Assembly: GCA_902760645.1 (NCBI GenBank)
Contig: CACWHC010000009.1
Location: forward strand, 1-64,000
Source of the DNA: an uncultured bacterium
Lineage (GTDB): Bacteria > Cyanobacteriota > Vampirovibrionia > Gastranaerophilales > Gastranaerophilaceae
Direction: 5' to 3'
Length of the DNA stretch: 64,000 nt
Shown here: positions 44,736 to 53,143 of the stretch, piece by piece
Layout: each line of letters opens with the position of its first letter
How positions within the stretch are numbered: the stretch's first letter is position 1
The notes under the pieces: generated by a model
The model's input: only the letters and a program-made list of their open reading frames with translations
Told to the model about the DNA's origin: nothing
Database searches by the model: none
Translations under genes and position numbers: made by a program

Positions 44736-46595
44736 ATGTCATCAAATGTGGGCAGTGTAAGCTCTGCAGGTAATGCAGGAGGTAATTCCGGTATTGAAAA
44801 AAGGCCATCCTTTGTTACCGTAAAAAAAGGTGAAAATTTGACAATAATAGCAAAACGTTACGGTATGTCAAAAGCAGAATTTGTTAAATGGACAGGCTTA
44901 AAGGGTGTAATCAGAGTAGGTCAAAAAATTGAATTGCCTGTTGATTCAGTTGAAGCAGGTAAAGGTATATATGCTCTTGCAAGAAAATACGGAATGCCTA
45001 TGGCTGAATTTGCCAAAATGAATAATATTTCTGATCCTCAAAATTATGCAGCAAAAGCAGGGGAAGTCTTTTACGTTAAGTCTGCAGCTTCTTCCGGCGT
45101 TAAACCAAAGAAAAAAGCTTCAGGTTCTGAAACCAAACCTCAAAACAGTAAGGAAAATCCCCAAACTGAAGCACAAAATGATTTGGCTGCCGGAGCAAAA
45201 GTAGGTGCTGTTGTCGGTGTTATGGCAGAGAATATTCAAAAATACGGTTCGACATTTACTCCGCAAGAATTAGCCGAGAAAATTTATAAAATTGCGGATA
45301 GCCATTATGGTGCTGTCGGCAGACCGGACTTTGATGCTCTGATTAATGAAATTAACGAAAAAAATGTTGAAGAAGTTTTGGATGCTTATGCAAAACTTAA
45401 AGATAACGATGATAAAGATAGTTTGATATTTACAATTACTCATGAAATAAAAAGCAGCAAACAGGCAAGAAAAGATGCCGTAATGAAAATTTATGACACA
45501 TTAGCAAAAGCAAAAAATCCTCCTGTCGAAAAACGTGAAGAATTTGTAAAAGAACTTGATGCTCAGTTTGATAAGCTGATTGGTATGGTAAATACGGAAA
45601 AATTAGATAAAATTATCGGCGAAATAATAGGTGAAACTTCTGAAACAGCAGGCATTTCTTCTGTTTCAGGACACAGTCAGGTTGCCAGAAAACCTGTTAA
45701 AGCCGATGGGCGAACGGTAGTTACAAAACCGACAAAAGGTGCATCAAAAACTTTAACCACTACCGATTTACAAAGAGGTGCAATAGCATCAGCAAAATCG
45801 GAAGCAAAGCAAAAATTTAAAGAATACTGTAAAGAAAACGGTATTAAATATAGTGAAAATATGCTTGATTTAAGTCCGTTGGACAGAATTCCTGCTCCTG
45901 CAACGAAAGGTACATCAATTACGTCAGCAGACAGCGGAATACTTCCGCCTACAGGAAAGCCAAACGGGAAAGTTATAATCTTAAATCCCGGACATGGTGG
46001 TTATAGTTCAAGGTCGGGGTATTTTGATCCGGGCAGTTACAGTTTTATTAAAAAAGGTAACGGAAAGTATGCACCGTTATTAGAATACGACAAAATGAAA
46101 ATATACGGTGACAGTTCCGTAGAAAAACTGCGAGCAAAAGGCTATTCGGTTGTTCTTACGAACGGTCACGCACAGACTATTTCAGACCAACATACAATTT
46201 CAAATATAGTGAGTGAGTTAAAAAATGGTTCGAGAGGTAAAAAATATGCTGATGAGGATATTATGTTTATTTCGCTGCATGCTGATTCTGAACCCGGTAA
46301 AAAGGGCTCAGGTGTATGTTACGATTCACGATTCACAAATGACAGAAGATTAGCACAGCTTATGCAGTCAAACCTGAATGAAGCACCTTGGATTACTGCA
46401 GGTTTATCCGAAAGGAACTGGAATGTCCCCAAAAAGGGACTTCAGGTACTTCATCAGACAGAAACAATCCCGTCTGTTCTTTTGGAAGTAGAATATGTAA
46501 ACGGTGCAAGATGCCAAAATCTCGATTCGTACGCTTATCAACAGCAGTTTGAAGATAAGATGATTGAGGCAATTAATGAGTATTTCGGATTCTAA
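44736..46595 (+). CDS. Double-LysM N-acetylmuramoyl-L-alanine amidase
   Basis: 619 aa. LysM 1 (about 27-70, TVKKGENLTIIAKRYGMSKAEFVKWTG) and a second, shorter LysM (about 72-115) bind peptidoglycan. A Lys-rich linker and helical region precede the amidase_3 domain (about 410-619) with Zn-site motifs: LNPGHGGYSS, the catalytic segment ISLHADSEPG, and VLLEVEYVNG. The substrate is the bond between MurNAc and L-Ala. No classical signal peptide, so the export route is unclear. GGAG precedes ATG 44736. It is followed 11 bp later by a second hydrolase. Confidence 0.9.
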   Translation: MSSNVGSVSSAGNAGGNSGIEKRPSFVTVKKGENLTIIAKRYGMSKAEFVKWTGLKGVIRVGQKIELPVDSVEAGKGIYALARKYGMPMAEFAKMNNISDPQNYAAKAGEVFYVKSAASSGVKPKKKASGSETKPQNSKENPQTEAQNDLAAGAKVGAVVGVMAENIQKYGSTFTPQELAEKIYKIADSHYGAVGRPDFDALINEINEKNVEEVLDAYAKLKDNDDKDSLIFTITHEIKSSKQARKDAVMKIYDTLAKAKNPPVEKREEFVKELDAQFDKLIGMVNTEKLDKIIGEIIGETSETAGISSVSGHSQVARKPVKADGRTVVTKPTKGASKTLTTTDLQRGAIASAKSEAKQKFKEYCKENGIKYSENMLDLSPLDRIPAPATKGTSITSADSGILPPTGKPNGKVIILNPGHGGYSSRSGYFDPGSYSFIKKGNGKYAPLLEYDKMKIYGDSSVEKLRAKGYSVVLTNGHAQTISDQHTISNIVSELKNGSRGKKYADEDIMFISLHADSEPGKKGSGVCYDSRFTNDRRLAQLMQSNLNEAPWITAGLSERNWNVPKKGLQVLHQTETIPSVLLEVEYVNGARCQNLDSYAYQQQFEDKMIEAINEYFGF

Positions 46596-46606
46596 CTGAG
46601 GTAATA

Positions 46607-47671
46607 ATGGATTTTTTTACAAAGATATTAAATAAAATTTCATCTGTATTTTCTTCTTCGTCGGCATCCGCTCCTAAGACTGCTGCTAAGTCTTCTGCTG
46701 CCTCTATTATGCCGGCGGTTAAATCCGAAGTTAAATCTAACGAAATAACTATGATGAGCGAAATGACGGACGAGCAGATTCAAATCCGTCAAAACAGAGA
46801 GAAATATTTTGATTATGTAAAAAATCCTAATCATAAAGTTCAGAAAAATGAAACATTAGAAAAAATTGCAAAGAAATATAATGTTTCAATGTATGAATTG
46901 ATGGAATTAAACGGCTTGAACGATAAAAGCGTGTTAAGGCTCGGGCAATCCCTGAAAATTCCGCCCGCAAGAAAAATCAAAAATGTTAAAAATCTGAATG
47001 ATATAGCTTCAGCAATGGGTGTTAGTCCCGAATTTATAAAAAGGTTTAAGCGAATTGAGGACAGTCAGAATCTGCCGGATAACAAATTTCATAATGTGCC
47101 TTACAAAGACAGTAACGGTGTTGCAACAATCGGTATAGGTCATGCGGTAAAATCGGGTGAAAAGCAGAAACTTACGGACGCTGAGGTCTGTCAGTTATGT
47201 GTAAAAGATTTGTTGGCTGCAGAAGATTCAATTAAACATTGTATCGGCAAAAGTACTTATGAAAAATTACCGCAGTCTGTCAGAGAAGCACTTATTGATA
47301 TGGTGTTTAATAAGGGGGAATCCGTAATTACCAAATCAGAGGGACTTGCATATTGCTTAAAAGCAGGTAAGTATGAAGCTGCAATTAATAAAATGACGTA
47401 TAATATTGCCTCAAAAACGGGTAAAGAGATGGCAGGATTGTCTAAACGCCGTTTGTTTGATATTTCTGTTGCCGTAAAAGGTTATAAAGGCGGTAAAATT
47501 CCGCAAAGTAATATTAATACAATTCAGAATGTTTATAACAGAGGGATTCAGCTTTTAAGACAGGAGTGCAAAGAAAAGAACTGGAACTTTAAAAATCAGT
47601 TAGAGGCTTATAATAAAGAAGTTCAGAGTTATTTTGGTAATCTTGTTAAAATAAAACTTGTTACCCAATAA
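46607..47671 (+). CDS. LysM-lysozyme (GH24, T4-type)
   Basis: 354 aa. Ala/Ser-rich N-terminus; LysM (about 78-124, HKVQKNETLEKIAKKYNVSMYELMELNGLND); then a GH24 lysozyme domain with FKRIEDSQNLPDNKFHNVPYKDSNGVATIGIGHAV (catalytic Glu in the RIED motif, with the Asp/Thr pocket in the GVATIGIGH part), SVREALIDMVFNKGES and GLSKRRLFDISV. It would cut glycan strands, complementing the amidase next to it. Operon with the amidase. Confidence 0.88.
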   Translation: MDFFTKILNKISSVFSSSSASAPKTAAKSSAASIMPAVKSEVKSNEITMMSEMTDEQIQIRQNREKYFDYVKNPNHKVQKNETLEKIAKKYNVSMYELMELNGLNDKSVLRLGQSLKIPPARKIKNVKNLNDIASAMGVSPEFIKRFKRIEDSQNLPDNKFHNVPYKDSNGVATIGIGHAVKSGEKQKLTDAEVCQLCVKDLLAAEDSIKHCIGKSTYEKLPQSVREALIDMVFNKGESVITKSEGLAYCLKAGKYEAAINKMTYNIASKTGKEMAGLSKRRLFDISVAVKGYKGGKIPQSNINTIQNVYNRGIQLLRQECKEKNWNFKNQLEAYNKEVQSYFGNLVKIKLVTQ

Positions 47672-47682
47672 GATTTCAAAAG

Positions 47683-47717
47683 GTGACAACTCTGAGATTA
47701 TAAGGTATAATTTTTTT
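47683..47717 (+). promoter_or_regulatory. rnpA promoter giving a leaderless mRNA
   Basis: GTGACA (47683-47688), 17-bp spacer, TATAAT (47706-47711), six T, ATG 47718. No SD. Confidence 0.65.
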
Positions 47718-48074
47718 ATGTTACCGAAGGAATACAGATTAAAAAGCAGAGCGGCGTTTGCTGCAACTTACAGAGTAAAAAATTCCCATTATTGTCAGGG
47801 AATTGTTCTTTATGTCGGGAAAGAAAAAAGTGATGATAGTGTTCCGACAAAGGTGGGGTTTGTTGTCAGTAAAAAAACTCACAAAAGAGCCGTTAAACGT
47901 AACAGACTAAAAAGGCTTATGAGAGAGAGTTACAGGTTGATTTTAAAGAGTAACGATGTCGGTAATTCCCAAAAATATATGTCATTAATTTTTGTCGGTT
48001 ATGAAAAAGCATTGGAACAGGCGTTTGACGAAGTACAAAAAAACATTAATACTTTAATAAAGGAGTTAAATTAA
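47718..48074 (+). CDS. rnpA: Ribonuclease P protein component
   Basis: 118 aa. MLPKEYRLKSRAAFAATYRVK, GFVVSKKTHKRAVKRNRLKRLMRESYRL (the RNR core) identify RnpA, which helps RNase P cut tRNA leaders. I chose ATG 47718 because upstream codons lie in the promoter. The stop overlaps the next start by 1 bp (TAATG). Confidence 0.93.
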   Translation: MLPKEYRLKSRAAFAATYRVKNSHYCQGIVLYVGKEKSDDSVPTKVGFVVSKKTHKRAVKRNRLKRLMRESYRLILKSNDVGNSQKYMSLIFVGYEKALEQAFDEVQKNINTLIKELN

Positions 48075-48595
48075 TGTTTGAAGGTGCGTTTGCAGATTAT
48101 ATTCTAATGGATGCCCAAACCCGACCTTATCCTATGATGCCTCAGGAAACCTCGGGTGTTTCTCATGATTCAAAAACTTTTGTGAGATATTCTCTTGCGG
48201 ATTCCGATTATCCGACTCTTATTATAGTCGACCCGATATACGACCACGCAGGGAATGTTATAAAACCCGGATATTATGAGCTTGCCCTGTCGGACAGTCA
48301 GGAATTTTTATTACTAATTCAAAGTAAAGAGGCAGTTGCCGTAATTCCTGTATTCAAAGTAGAGGAGGATGCTTCTGCACCAAAACGGCTTAATGATAAG
48401 AAATATAAAAAAGAGCTGAAAAAAGAGGAAAAACAACGTAAAGAGATTAATGAAAAGCGAGATAAAGTCGGAATGCCTCATGATGAGCCGAAAGTATATA
48501 TGGAAGCGGATATTCAGTACAATCCGCAGGGGGATTATTATTTAATAAAATATGAACGGGATACAATCCGTGCCTGGGGTGCTATTAAGAAATAA
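48074..48595 (+). CDS. Hypothetical protein coupled to rnpA, 173 aa
   Basis: ATG 48074 shares a base with the rnpA stop. An N-terminal beta domain (SDYPTLIIVDPIYDHAGNVIKPGYYELALSDSQEFLLLIQSKEAVAVIPVFKV) is followed by a charged Lys/Glu coiled coil (KKYKKELKKEEKQRKEINEKRDK) and a short C-terminal strand region. No membrane helix. Genes downstream of rnpA are often yidD/yidC; this is neither. Family not recognised. Confidence 0.75.
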   Translation: MFEGAFADYILMDAQTRPYPMMPQETSGVSHDSKTFVRYSLADSDYPTLIIVDPIYDHAGNVIKPGYYELALSDSQEFLLLIQSKEAVAVIPVFKVEEDASAPKRLNDKKYKKELKKEEKQRKEINEKRDKVGMPHDEPKVYMEADIQYNPQGDYYLIKYERDTIRAWGAIKK

Positions 48596-48608
48596 AAAAA
48601 ATATAATC

Positions 48609-49367
48609 TTAAAATTTAAAAGGATAGTCATCTTTAATCTGCCATCCGTCATACATTATCAGTCCTGCACATTGCTGTTGAGACCCGGCGGTTTTTACAT
48701 AATTAATTAAAGTACTTCTACTCTGCTGTGAATTCTGTAAAAAGTAATTGCTGAAATACGGCGAAAATCCGTATCGATGGTTTATCATGTCATGAAATAA
48801 AAAAGTGAATTGATTAATGCATTTTTTAGGATTTTCCACTGCCTTTTTTGAGGTGTAATAATTAACATGTATGTATCCGTTCCAACCGTCTGCCGAATGG
48901 TTTTGGTCCTCCCCGTCTTCCCCTATATTTGGGTTTCTTGCACTCCAGTTAATGAATTGGGCTACTGACCCATCATTAAAGAATACAAAAAATCCGTCAG
49001 AAGATTCGGTGTTGGTGCAAAACTCTGAAGTTATTTTTTCGTCGGTAATTTGGACGTATGGTTTTATGTATTTGTCAAACCACGCTTTCATTTCTTCGGA
49101 ATTATTAAAAGAAGTAAAACCGTCCCAGTAATTCATCGCACCGTATTCGGCTATAGCCATATTATTTGCCTGAGACATGACGGTGTAGAATTTTTTAAGC
49201 TTATTTAACGTTACATTGGCATTATGTTTGGATATAAGTGCAGGAAGCGTTAATGCTGCAATTATCCCGATTATCCCGAGAGTTATCAAGACTTCTGCAA
49301 GTGTAAATGCCGCTTTATAATCCGAATATTTAATAAATTTTCCGATATTAATAGCGTTATCCTCCAA
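48609..49367 (-). CDS. Prepilin-like protein, ~247-252 aa
   Basis: KAAFTLAEVLITLGIIGIIAALTLPALISKHNANVTLNKLKKFYTVMSQANNMAIAEYG is the class III signal and assembly helix. It ends in DGWQIKDDYPFKF like the other two prepilins. The start is unclear: TTG 49367 overlaps the GGAGG that should be its ribosome site, while ATT 49352 lies 8 nt after that GGAGG. An ATT start is rare but would give a clean leader. Divergent from an HTH gene. Confidence 0.85.
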   Translation of the reverse strand: MEDNAINIGKFIKYSDYKAAFTLAEVLITLGIIGIIAALTLPALISKHNANVTLNKLKKFYTVMSQANNMAIAEYGAMNYWDGFTSFNNSEEMKAWFDKYIKPYVQITDEKITSEFCTNTESSDGFFVFFNDGSVAQFINWSARNPNIGEDGEDQNHSADGWNGYIHVNYYTSKKAVENPKKCINQFTFLFHDMINHRYGFSPYFSNYFLQNSQQSRSTLINYVKTAGSQQQCAGLIMYDGWQIKDDYPFKF

Positions 49368-49461
49368 TAATCATTTGTATAATAATAGTAAATGGTTTAT
49401 AAACTATATAATATTATTATAAACTATTGTAATAAGTTTGTCAACTCTCTACAATAATGAA
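49368..49461. promoter_or_regulatory. Divergent promoter region with direct repeats
   Basis: TTATAAACTAT occurs twice (about 49396-49406 and 49418-49428) and could be an HTH operator. On the plus strand TTGTAA (49427-49432), 17-bp spacer, TACAAT (49450-49455), 6 nt, ATG 49462: a leaderless promoter. Confidence 0.55.
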
Positions 49462-49689
49462 ATGCAAGATAGTGAGTACTTAAAAAGAATTGGAACTAAA
49501 TTAAGGATATTACGCTCCTTAAAAAATTATTCCCAGGATTATATTGCAAATAAACTTGGCATTGATAAAAGTTATTACAGCAAAGTAGAAAGAGGGATTA
49601 CAAATCCTACTTTGCTGTATATAAAGCATTTAGCAGAAGTTTTTGATGTTTCGGTTTCGGATTTGGTGGATGCTAAGATTAATTTTTAA
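49462..49689 (+). CDS. XRE-family helix-turn-helix regulator, 75 aa
   Basis: From ATG 49462. A single Cro/C1 HTH: LRILRSLKNYSQDYIANKLGIDKSYYSKVERGITNPTLLYIKHLAEVFDVSVSDLV. Divergent from the prepilin; convergent with the RES gene, whose stop it overlaps by 4 bp. It is similar in size and place to the HTH at 34899-35123. Confidence 0.9.
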   Translation: MQDSEYLKRIGTKLRILRSLKNYSQDYIANKLGIDKSYYSKVERGITNPTLLYIKHLAEVFDVSVSDLVDAKINF

Positions 49690-50876
49690 AATACGTTATG
49701 ATTTTTAAAATTAGTTAATATATTTGAATATTTTTTAGCTTCAACAAATTTAATTTCACAGGGACTTTTATAGTATTCCTTTTTTCCGTCATTACATTGT
49801 TCATTATCAAAAAACAATACAAGGCATGTTCCGTTTTTATCTTTTGAACTTGCATATTTAATGCCGTCAATTTTTTCTTCTAATTTAAAGTATTCTGCAA
49901 AAACTTGCGTTGGAACATATTCAATATCTTTTAGTTCTTCTATCGGTTTTGTTAAATCCCTGTTTAAATCTCTAAAGAACAGTATAGCTTCTCGCTTTTC
50001 ATAACTATCCAAGTCAAAAATGCTGGGTAATGGCGGTAATTGGCTTAAATCTAAATAAGTTAATTCTCGTACATTATTAAATTTGGCAATATATGTTTCC
50101 AGTTCTTCATCGGAGTTGTTAATTTCTGTCAGAGCAGTGGTTTGATTATCAGAACCGTAAAAGACTGAGATTCCGCAAGCACTCATTCTGTCCGTTTTTG
50201 CTTTTTTGACCGGAGGTGCTCCTAAGTTTTTACCGTCAAGAATTACTTCTTCATCTTGTTTAAAGCTTCTTGCTCTATATATGTCTGAATTGATTGGTAA
50301 ATTTTTTATTAATCCCAATTGTTTTGCTTGATAAGCTATTGTATCCAATATTTCAAGAGGAGATAGTGTTTCATTTGTATTTATTCCATTTTTATTATTT
50401 TTAAAGAAAAAATATCTGGTTTTATGTTTTACAAGATGACTAAAACTTTTCCAAGAATATTCATATACTTCTCTATCAGATAATCCATACGGGTTTTCTT
50501 TACACCAAGTTATGTCATTCAGGGCTTCTGTAATATCCTTTATAACGTCGTCGTTGCCTATGTATTCGGCAAAAGTGTCAAACATTTCTTCTGTAAAGTA
50601 TGTATTTCCTACATATTCACCGTCAATCCATCCCATACATTGGTTAGCATCATCATAATATTTATCAATTGCTTTTTTAATTTCATACATCAAATCTGTC
50701 ATATCTACCACTTTATGAATTTCTCCACAGTAGTCACATACGTCTTCTTCTTGTGCGTGTTCTTCTATCCAGCTTTTTAAATACTCATCTTCAATGCAAT
50801 CAGCACAAATATTCTTGTTTATGTCCCCAAATCCTCTTCTTTCGTATTCTTCCATTAAATCTTTCATAAATGACAT
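49686..50876 (-). CDS. HEPN-RES fusion protein
   Basis: 396 aa. N-terminal CxxC pairs (Cys24/27 and Cys47/50) could bind zinc. A helical HEPN-like domain (about 55-190) is followed by a RES domain (about 195-380) with IYRARSF, LGAPPVKKAKTDRMSACGISVFYGSDNQTTALTEI and a C-terminal FVEAKKY. The order matches the HEPN/RES architecture. RES toxins degrade NAD+. The convergent HTH gene might be its antitoxin, but RES antitoxins usually carry a DUF2384 domain and lie upstream on the same strand. The gene lies next to the graspetide operon on the same strand, 177 bp downstream. Confidence 0.8.
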   Translation of the reverse strand: MSFMKDLMEEYERRGFGDINKNICADCIEDEYLKSWIEEHAQEEDVCDYCGEIHKVVDMTDLMYEIKKAIDKYYDDANQCMGWIDGEYVGNTYFTEEMFDTFAEYIGNDDVIKDITEALNDITWCKENPYGLSDREVYEYSWKSFSHLVKHKTRYFFFKNNKNGINTNETLSPLEILDTIAYQAKQLGLIKNLPINSDIYRARSFKQDEEVILDGKNLGAPPVKKAKTDRMSACGISVFYGSDNQTTALTEINNSDEELETYIAKFNNVRELTYLDLSQLPPLPSIFDLDSYEKREAILFFRDLNRDLTKPIEELKDIEYVPTQVFAEYFKLEEKIDGIKYASSKDKNGTCLVLFFDNEQCNDGKKEYYKSPCEIKFVEAKKYSNILTNFKNHNVF

Positions 50877-50946
50877 TTTTTTCTTAATCCTTTCGTTATT
50901 TTAAAGTCCGACTATAATATAATGTAATTGTAAAAGAACACTTAGT

Positions 50947-50975
50947 TTGATTATTTCTTACGGATAGTATGATTA
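50947..50975 (-). repeat. GATTATTT..TTACGGATAGTATGATTA repeat, inverted copy
   Basis: The reverse complement matches three copies at 53674-53701, 53740-53760 and 53855-53882 over the word AATAATCRTACTATCCGTAA. It lies just past the left end of the graspetide operon and faces the right-hand copies. Confidence 0.7.
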
Positions 50976-51053
50976 GAAACGGACAGTTGAAAAGACGAAA
51001 AATTTTTAATCAGGACATTTTTGTTTAAATATTTGATATTATAAATAATTTGA

Positions 51054-51839
51054 TTATTTGATTTTTTCTTCTGCTAATAACCAATTTTCTTCTGCTGTAT
51101 TAGAAGGATATTTTAAATGATTATAATATGCTTCTTGACGGATTTGTTCCTTTATTTGAATATTTTTTAATTTTTGCATATTACTTCTGTATCCTTTTAT
51201 AAATTTACATAATATGTAAATAAGAAAAATTGCAACGGCTATTAGTACAATAAAATATATTTGAATTTTAAAATTAAAGAACCTAATAAAAGTTAATATT
51301 AAAGGTTTAAATATGCTAATATTTAATTTCACAAAAAATATTATTACATATACTAAAAATGTCCATAAAACATAATTGAAGTATTTTCTACTGTCTATTA
51401 ATAGATCTCTTTTCTCTCTTTTTATATCAGTATTTCTAACTGCGTAATTTAAATATTTAGAAACTAATTGTTTTAGGGCATTATTTGTAAAATGAAGAAT
51501 GTCATTTTTACCAATTAAATAATATGTATTAAGTGAGAAAGTTTTTAAAGATGAGCTACATGCCAAAATAATGAAAAATGATATAAGAACGGCAAAAAAA
51601 CTTATTAATAAAACATCTGTGGAATTCATCTTAGACGATTCTTTTATTAAAAGTGTAATTGAAGCAAAAATAATACTTAATGTTGTAAGAGAAGCAGTCA
51701 TAACCCATTGTGCTTTATTCTCTATATTTTTACAACCATTGTCTACTCGTTCGAAAAAGTCTTTTGCACATTCTAATTGAATATTTAATATACTATTATC
51801 ATTTGATAGCTCATTGAAATCAACAAAATCATTATTCAT
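51054..51839 (-). CDS. Four-helix membrane protein of the graspetide operon
   Basis: 261 aa. Helices near 46-66, 76-98, 155-171 and 193-213 flank a soluble loop. A polar N-terminal helix precedes the first pair, as in SLATT-type 2TM effectors. The C-terminus NHLKYPSNTAEENWLLAEEKIK resembles the DUF2934-like tail (ENWLLAE). ATG 51839 is 4 bp after the ATP-grasp stop with GAGG upstream, so it is in the same operon. Immunity, export or membrane targeting of the peptide are possible roles; none can be shown. Confidence 0.7.
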   Translation of the reverse strand: MNNDFVDFNELSNDNSILNIQLECAKDFFERVDNGCKNIENKAQWVMTASLTTLSIIFASITLLIKESSKMNSTDVLLISFFAVLISFFIILACSSSLKTFSLNTYYLIGKNDILHFTNNALKQLVSKYLNYAVRNTDIKREKRDLLIDSRKYFNYVLWTFLVYVIIFFVKLNISIFKPLILTFIRFFNFKIQIYFIVLIAVAIFLIYILCKFIKGYRSNMQKLKNIQIKEQIRQEAYYNHLKYPSNTAEENWLLAEEKIK

Positions 51840-51843
51840 TATA

Positions 51844-52797
51844 CTAACCTCTATTCATTAATAAATTCACTATTTCTTCGCTTATATTTTGTCCTAAATT
51901 CTTCTCTAACCATGCCCATTGTCCATTTGGATTAATTTCAAAAAATATATATTTCTCATTCTTATTAATAGCTAAATCTATAGCGCCAAACATTAAATTA
52001 AATTTTTGAACAATTTGAATACATTTATTAGTTATGTTTTCAGGTAATACATATTCTTCATACTTAATATTTTTAGAATCAATTTCTCTCCAATCAATTT
52101 TATTTAAATTATCATATATAATTTTTGCTGCAAATACTTTATTTCCAACAACAGTTACTCTTACATCTGTTTTAGGCGATATGGCTTCTTGCAAATATGC
52201 AGGGAATTTAGAGTTATTATTAAGCAAATCTTTTTTATTAATTGGTGCTGTATATATTAAATTTATATTTTTATCATCTTCATATACAACTCCTGATTTT
52301 ATTGGTTTTATAATTGAATTATGTTTATTTGTAAAAGCAATCTCGTTCTTTTTAGAATTAGACAATAATGATACAGGTATCTGAAAACCTATGTCTTTTG
52401 CTACTTGTAACTGTAAAATTTTATTTTCTGCAATCCTAATATTGTTTGGTTTACTTATCCAAAATTTATTTTCTAAAATAGAATATAATCCTTCTAATGT
52501 ATAATATAATTCTTTCTCTATAAAATTTTCTTCTTTTTTCTTAAGACAGAATTGTTTTAAATTAGGTAAAAGTGGTCGTCTAAAATAAACGGAATCAACT
52601 TCTTTTAATAAATTGACAGTTTTATTTAAATTTTTATCATAAAGTTCAAAAGTATCATTAGTGAAGTCAAAATTTATACCAATGTTACTTAATAAATCTT
52701 CTGTATTTAATCTATAGTATTCTAAATTTAGTAAATTCAACTTTTTTACAACAAAATCTGTTGTAATATCGTTTTTATTAGTAATTATTAGTATCAT
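51844..52797 (-). CDS. ATP-grasp graspetide synthetase (MvdC/MvdD-like)
   Basis: 317 aa, the usual size for ATP-grasp ligases that make microviridins and other omega-ester peptides. YFRRP is at 71-75. The ATP-grasp core follows (KPIKSGVVYEDD, AYLQEAISPKTDVRVTVVGNKVFAAKI). The metal-binding end FFEINPNGQWAWLEKNLG (285-302, Glu287, Asn289) is the hallmark of this branch. It should join Thr/Ser side chains to Asp/Glu side chains of the precursor using ATP. Its ATG overlaps the precursor stop (ATGA), so the two are coupled. DNA is visibly AT-rich. Confidence 0.9.
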   Translation of the reverse strand: MILIITNKNDITTDFVVKKLNLLNLEYYRLNTEDLLSNIGINFDFTNDTFELYDKNLNKTVNLLKEVDSVYFRRPLLPNLKQFCLKKKEENFIEKELYYTLEGLYSILENKFWISKPNNIRIAENKILQLQVAKDIGFQIPVSLLSNSKKNEIAFTNKHNSIIKPIKSGVVYEDDKNINLIYTAPINKKDLLNNNSKFPAYLQEAISPKTDVRVTVVGNKVFAAKIIYDNLNKIDWREIDSKNIKYEEYVLPENITNKCIQIVQKFNLMFGAIDLAINKNEKYIFFEINPNGQWAWLEKNLGQNISEEIVNLLMNRG

Positions 52798-53084
52798 TTA
52801 TTAAATGTCCTTATTTCATCACCACTATCGCTATATGCTTTTGTCATAGTATCTAAATCAAGATAAAAAAACGCATCGTCTTGAGGGTCACTAACAGTTT
52901 CTGTCATTGTGTCTATATTTACGATATCATTATCACTATCTATTAATGGCTTATTCTTAATTTTATTCAATGAATCAATATGAGAGTATTCATGCAGCTT
53001 TTCAAATTTTTGAAGCATTGATTTTTTAGTATTGTTTAATATTAATGGTCTTTCTGTTTTCTGTTTTTTATTAATAGTTTTCAT
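52794..53084 (-). CDS. Graspetide precursor peptide with two core repeats
   Basis: 96 aa. Leader about 1-55, including RPLILNN (12-18) and an amphipathic helix MLQKFEKLHEY (23-33). Core repeat 1 is D58-T59-M60-T61-xxx-S65-D66-xx-D69-D70. Core repeat 2 is D78-T79-M80-T81-xxx-S85-D86-xx-D89-E90, an exact 20-residue period. The hydroxyl/acid pattern T-T-S-D-D-(D/E) suits ester cross-links, and TxxxSDxxD(D/E) is near the microviridin motif TxKYPSDxxE(E/D). AAAGGAATTG precedes ATG 53084. It is first in a three-gene operon. Confidence 0.82.
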   Translation of the reverse strand: MKTINKKQKTERPLILNNTKKSMLQKFEKLHEYSHIDSLNKIKNKPLIDSDNDIVNIDTMTETVSDPQDDAFFYLDLDTMTKAYSDSGDEIRTFNK

Positions 53085-53143
53085 TAATCAATTCCTTTCT
53101 GTTATTATTTTATTATATTGAATTCAGTTACAAAACGCAACAC

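Noticed and set aside
51844-52797. ATP-grasp gene read as RimK or glutathione synthase
   Set aside because: The YFRRP and FEINPNGQWAWLE motifs and coupling to a repeat-core peptide fit graspetide ligases better.
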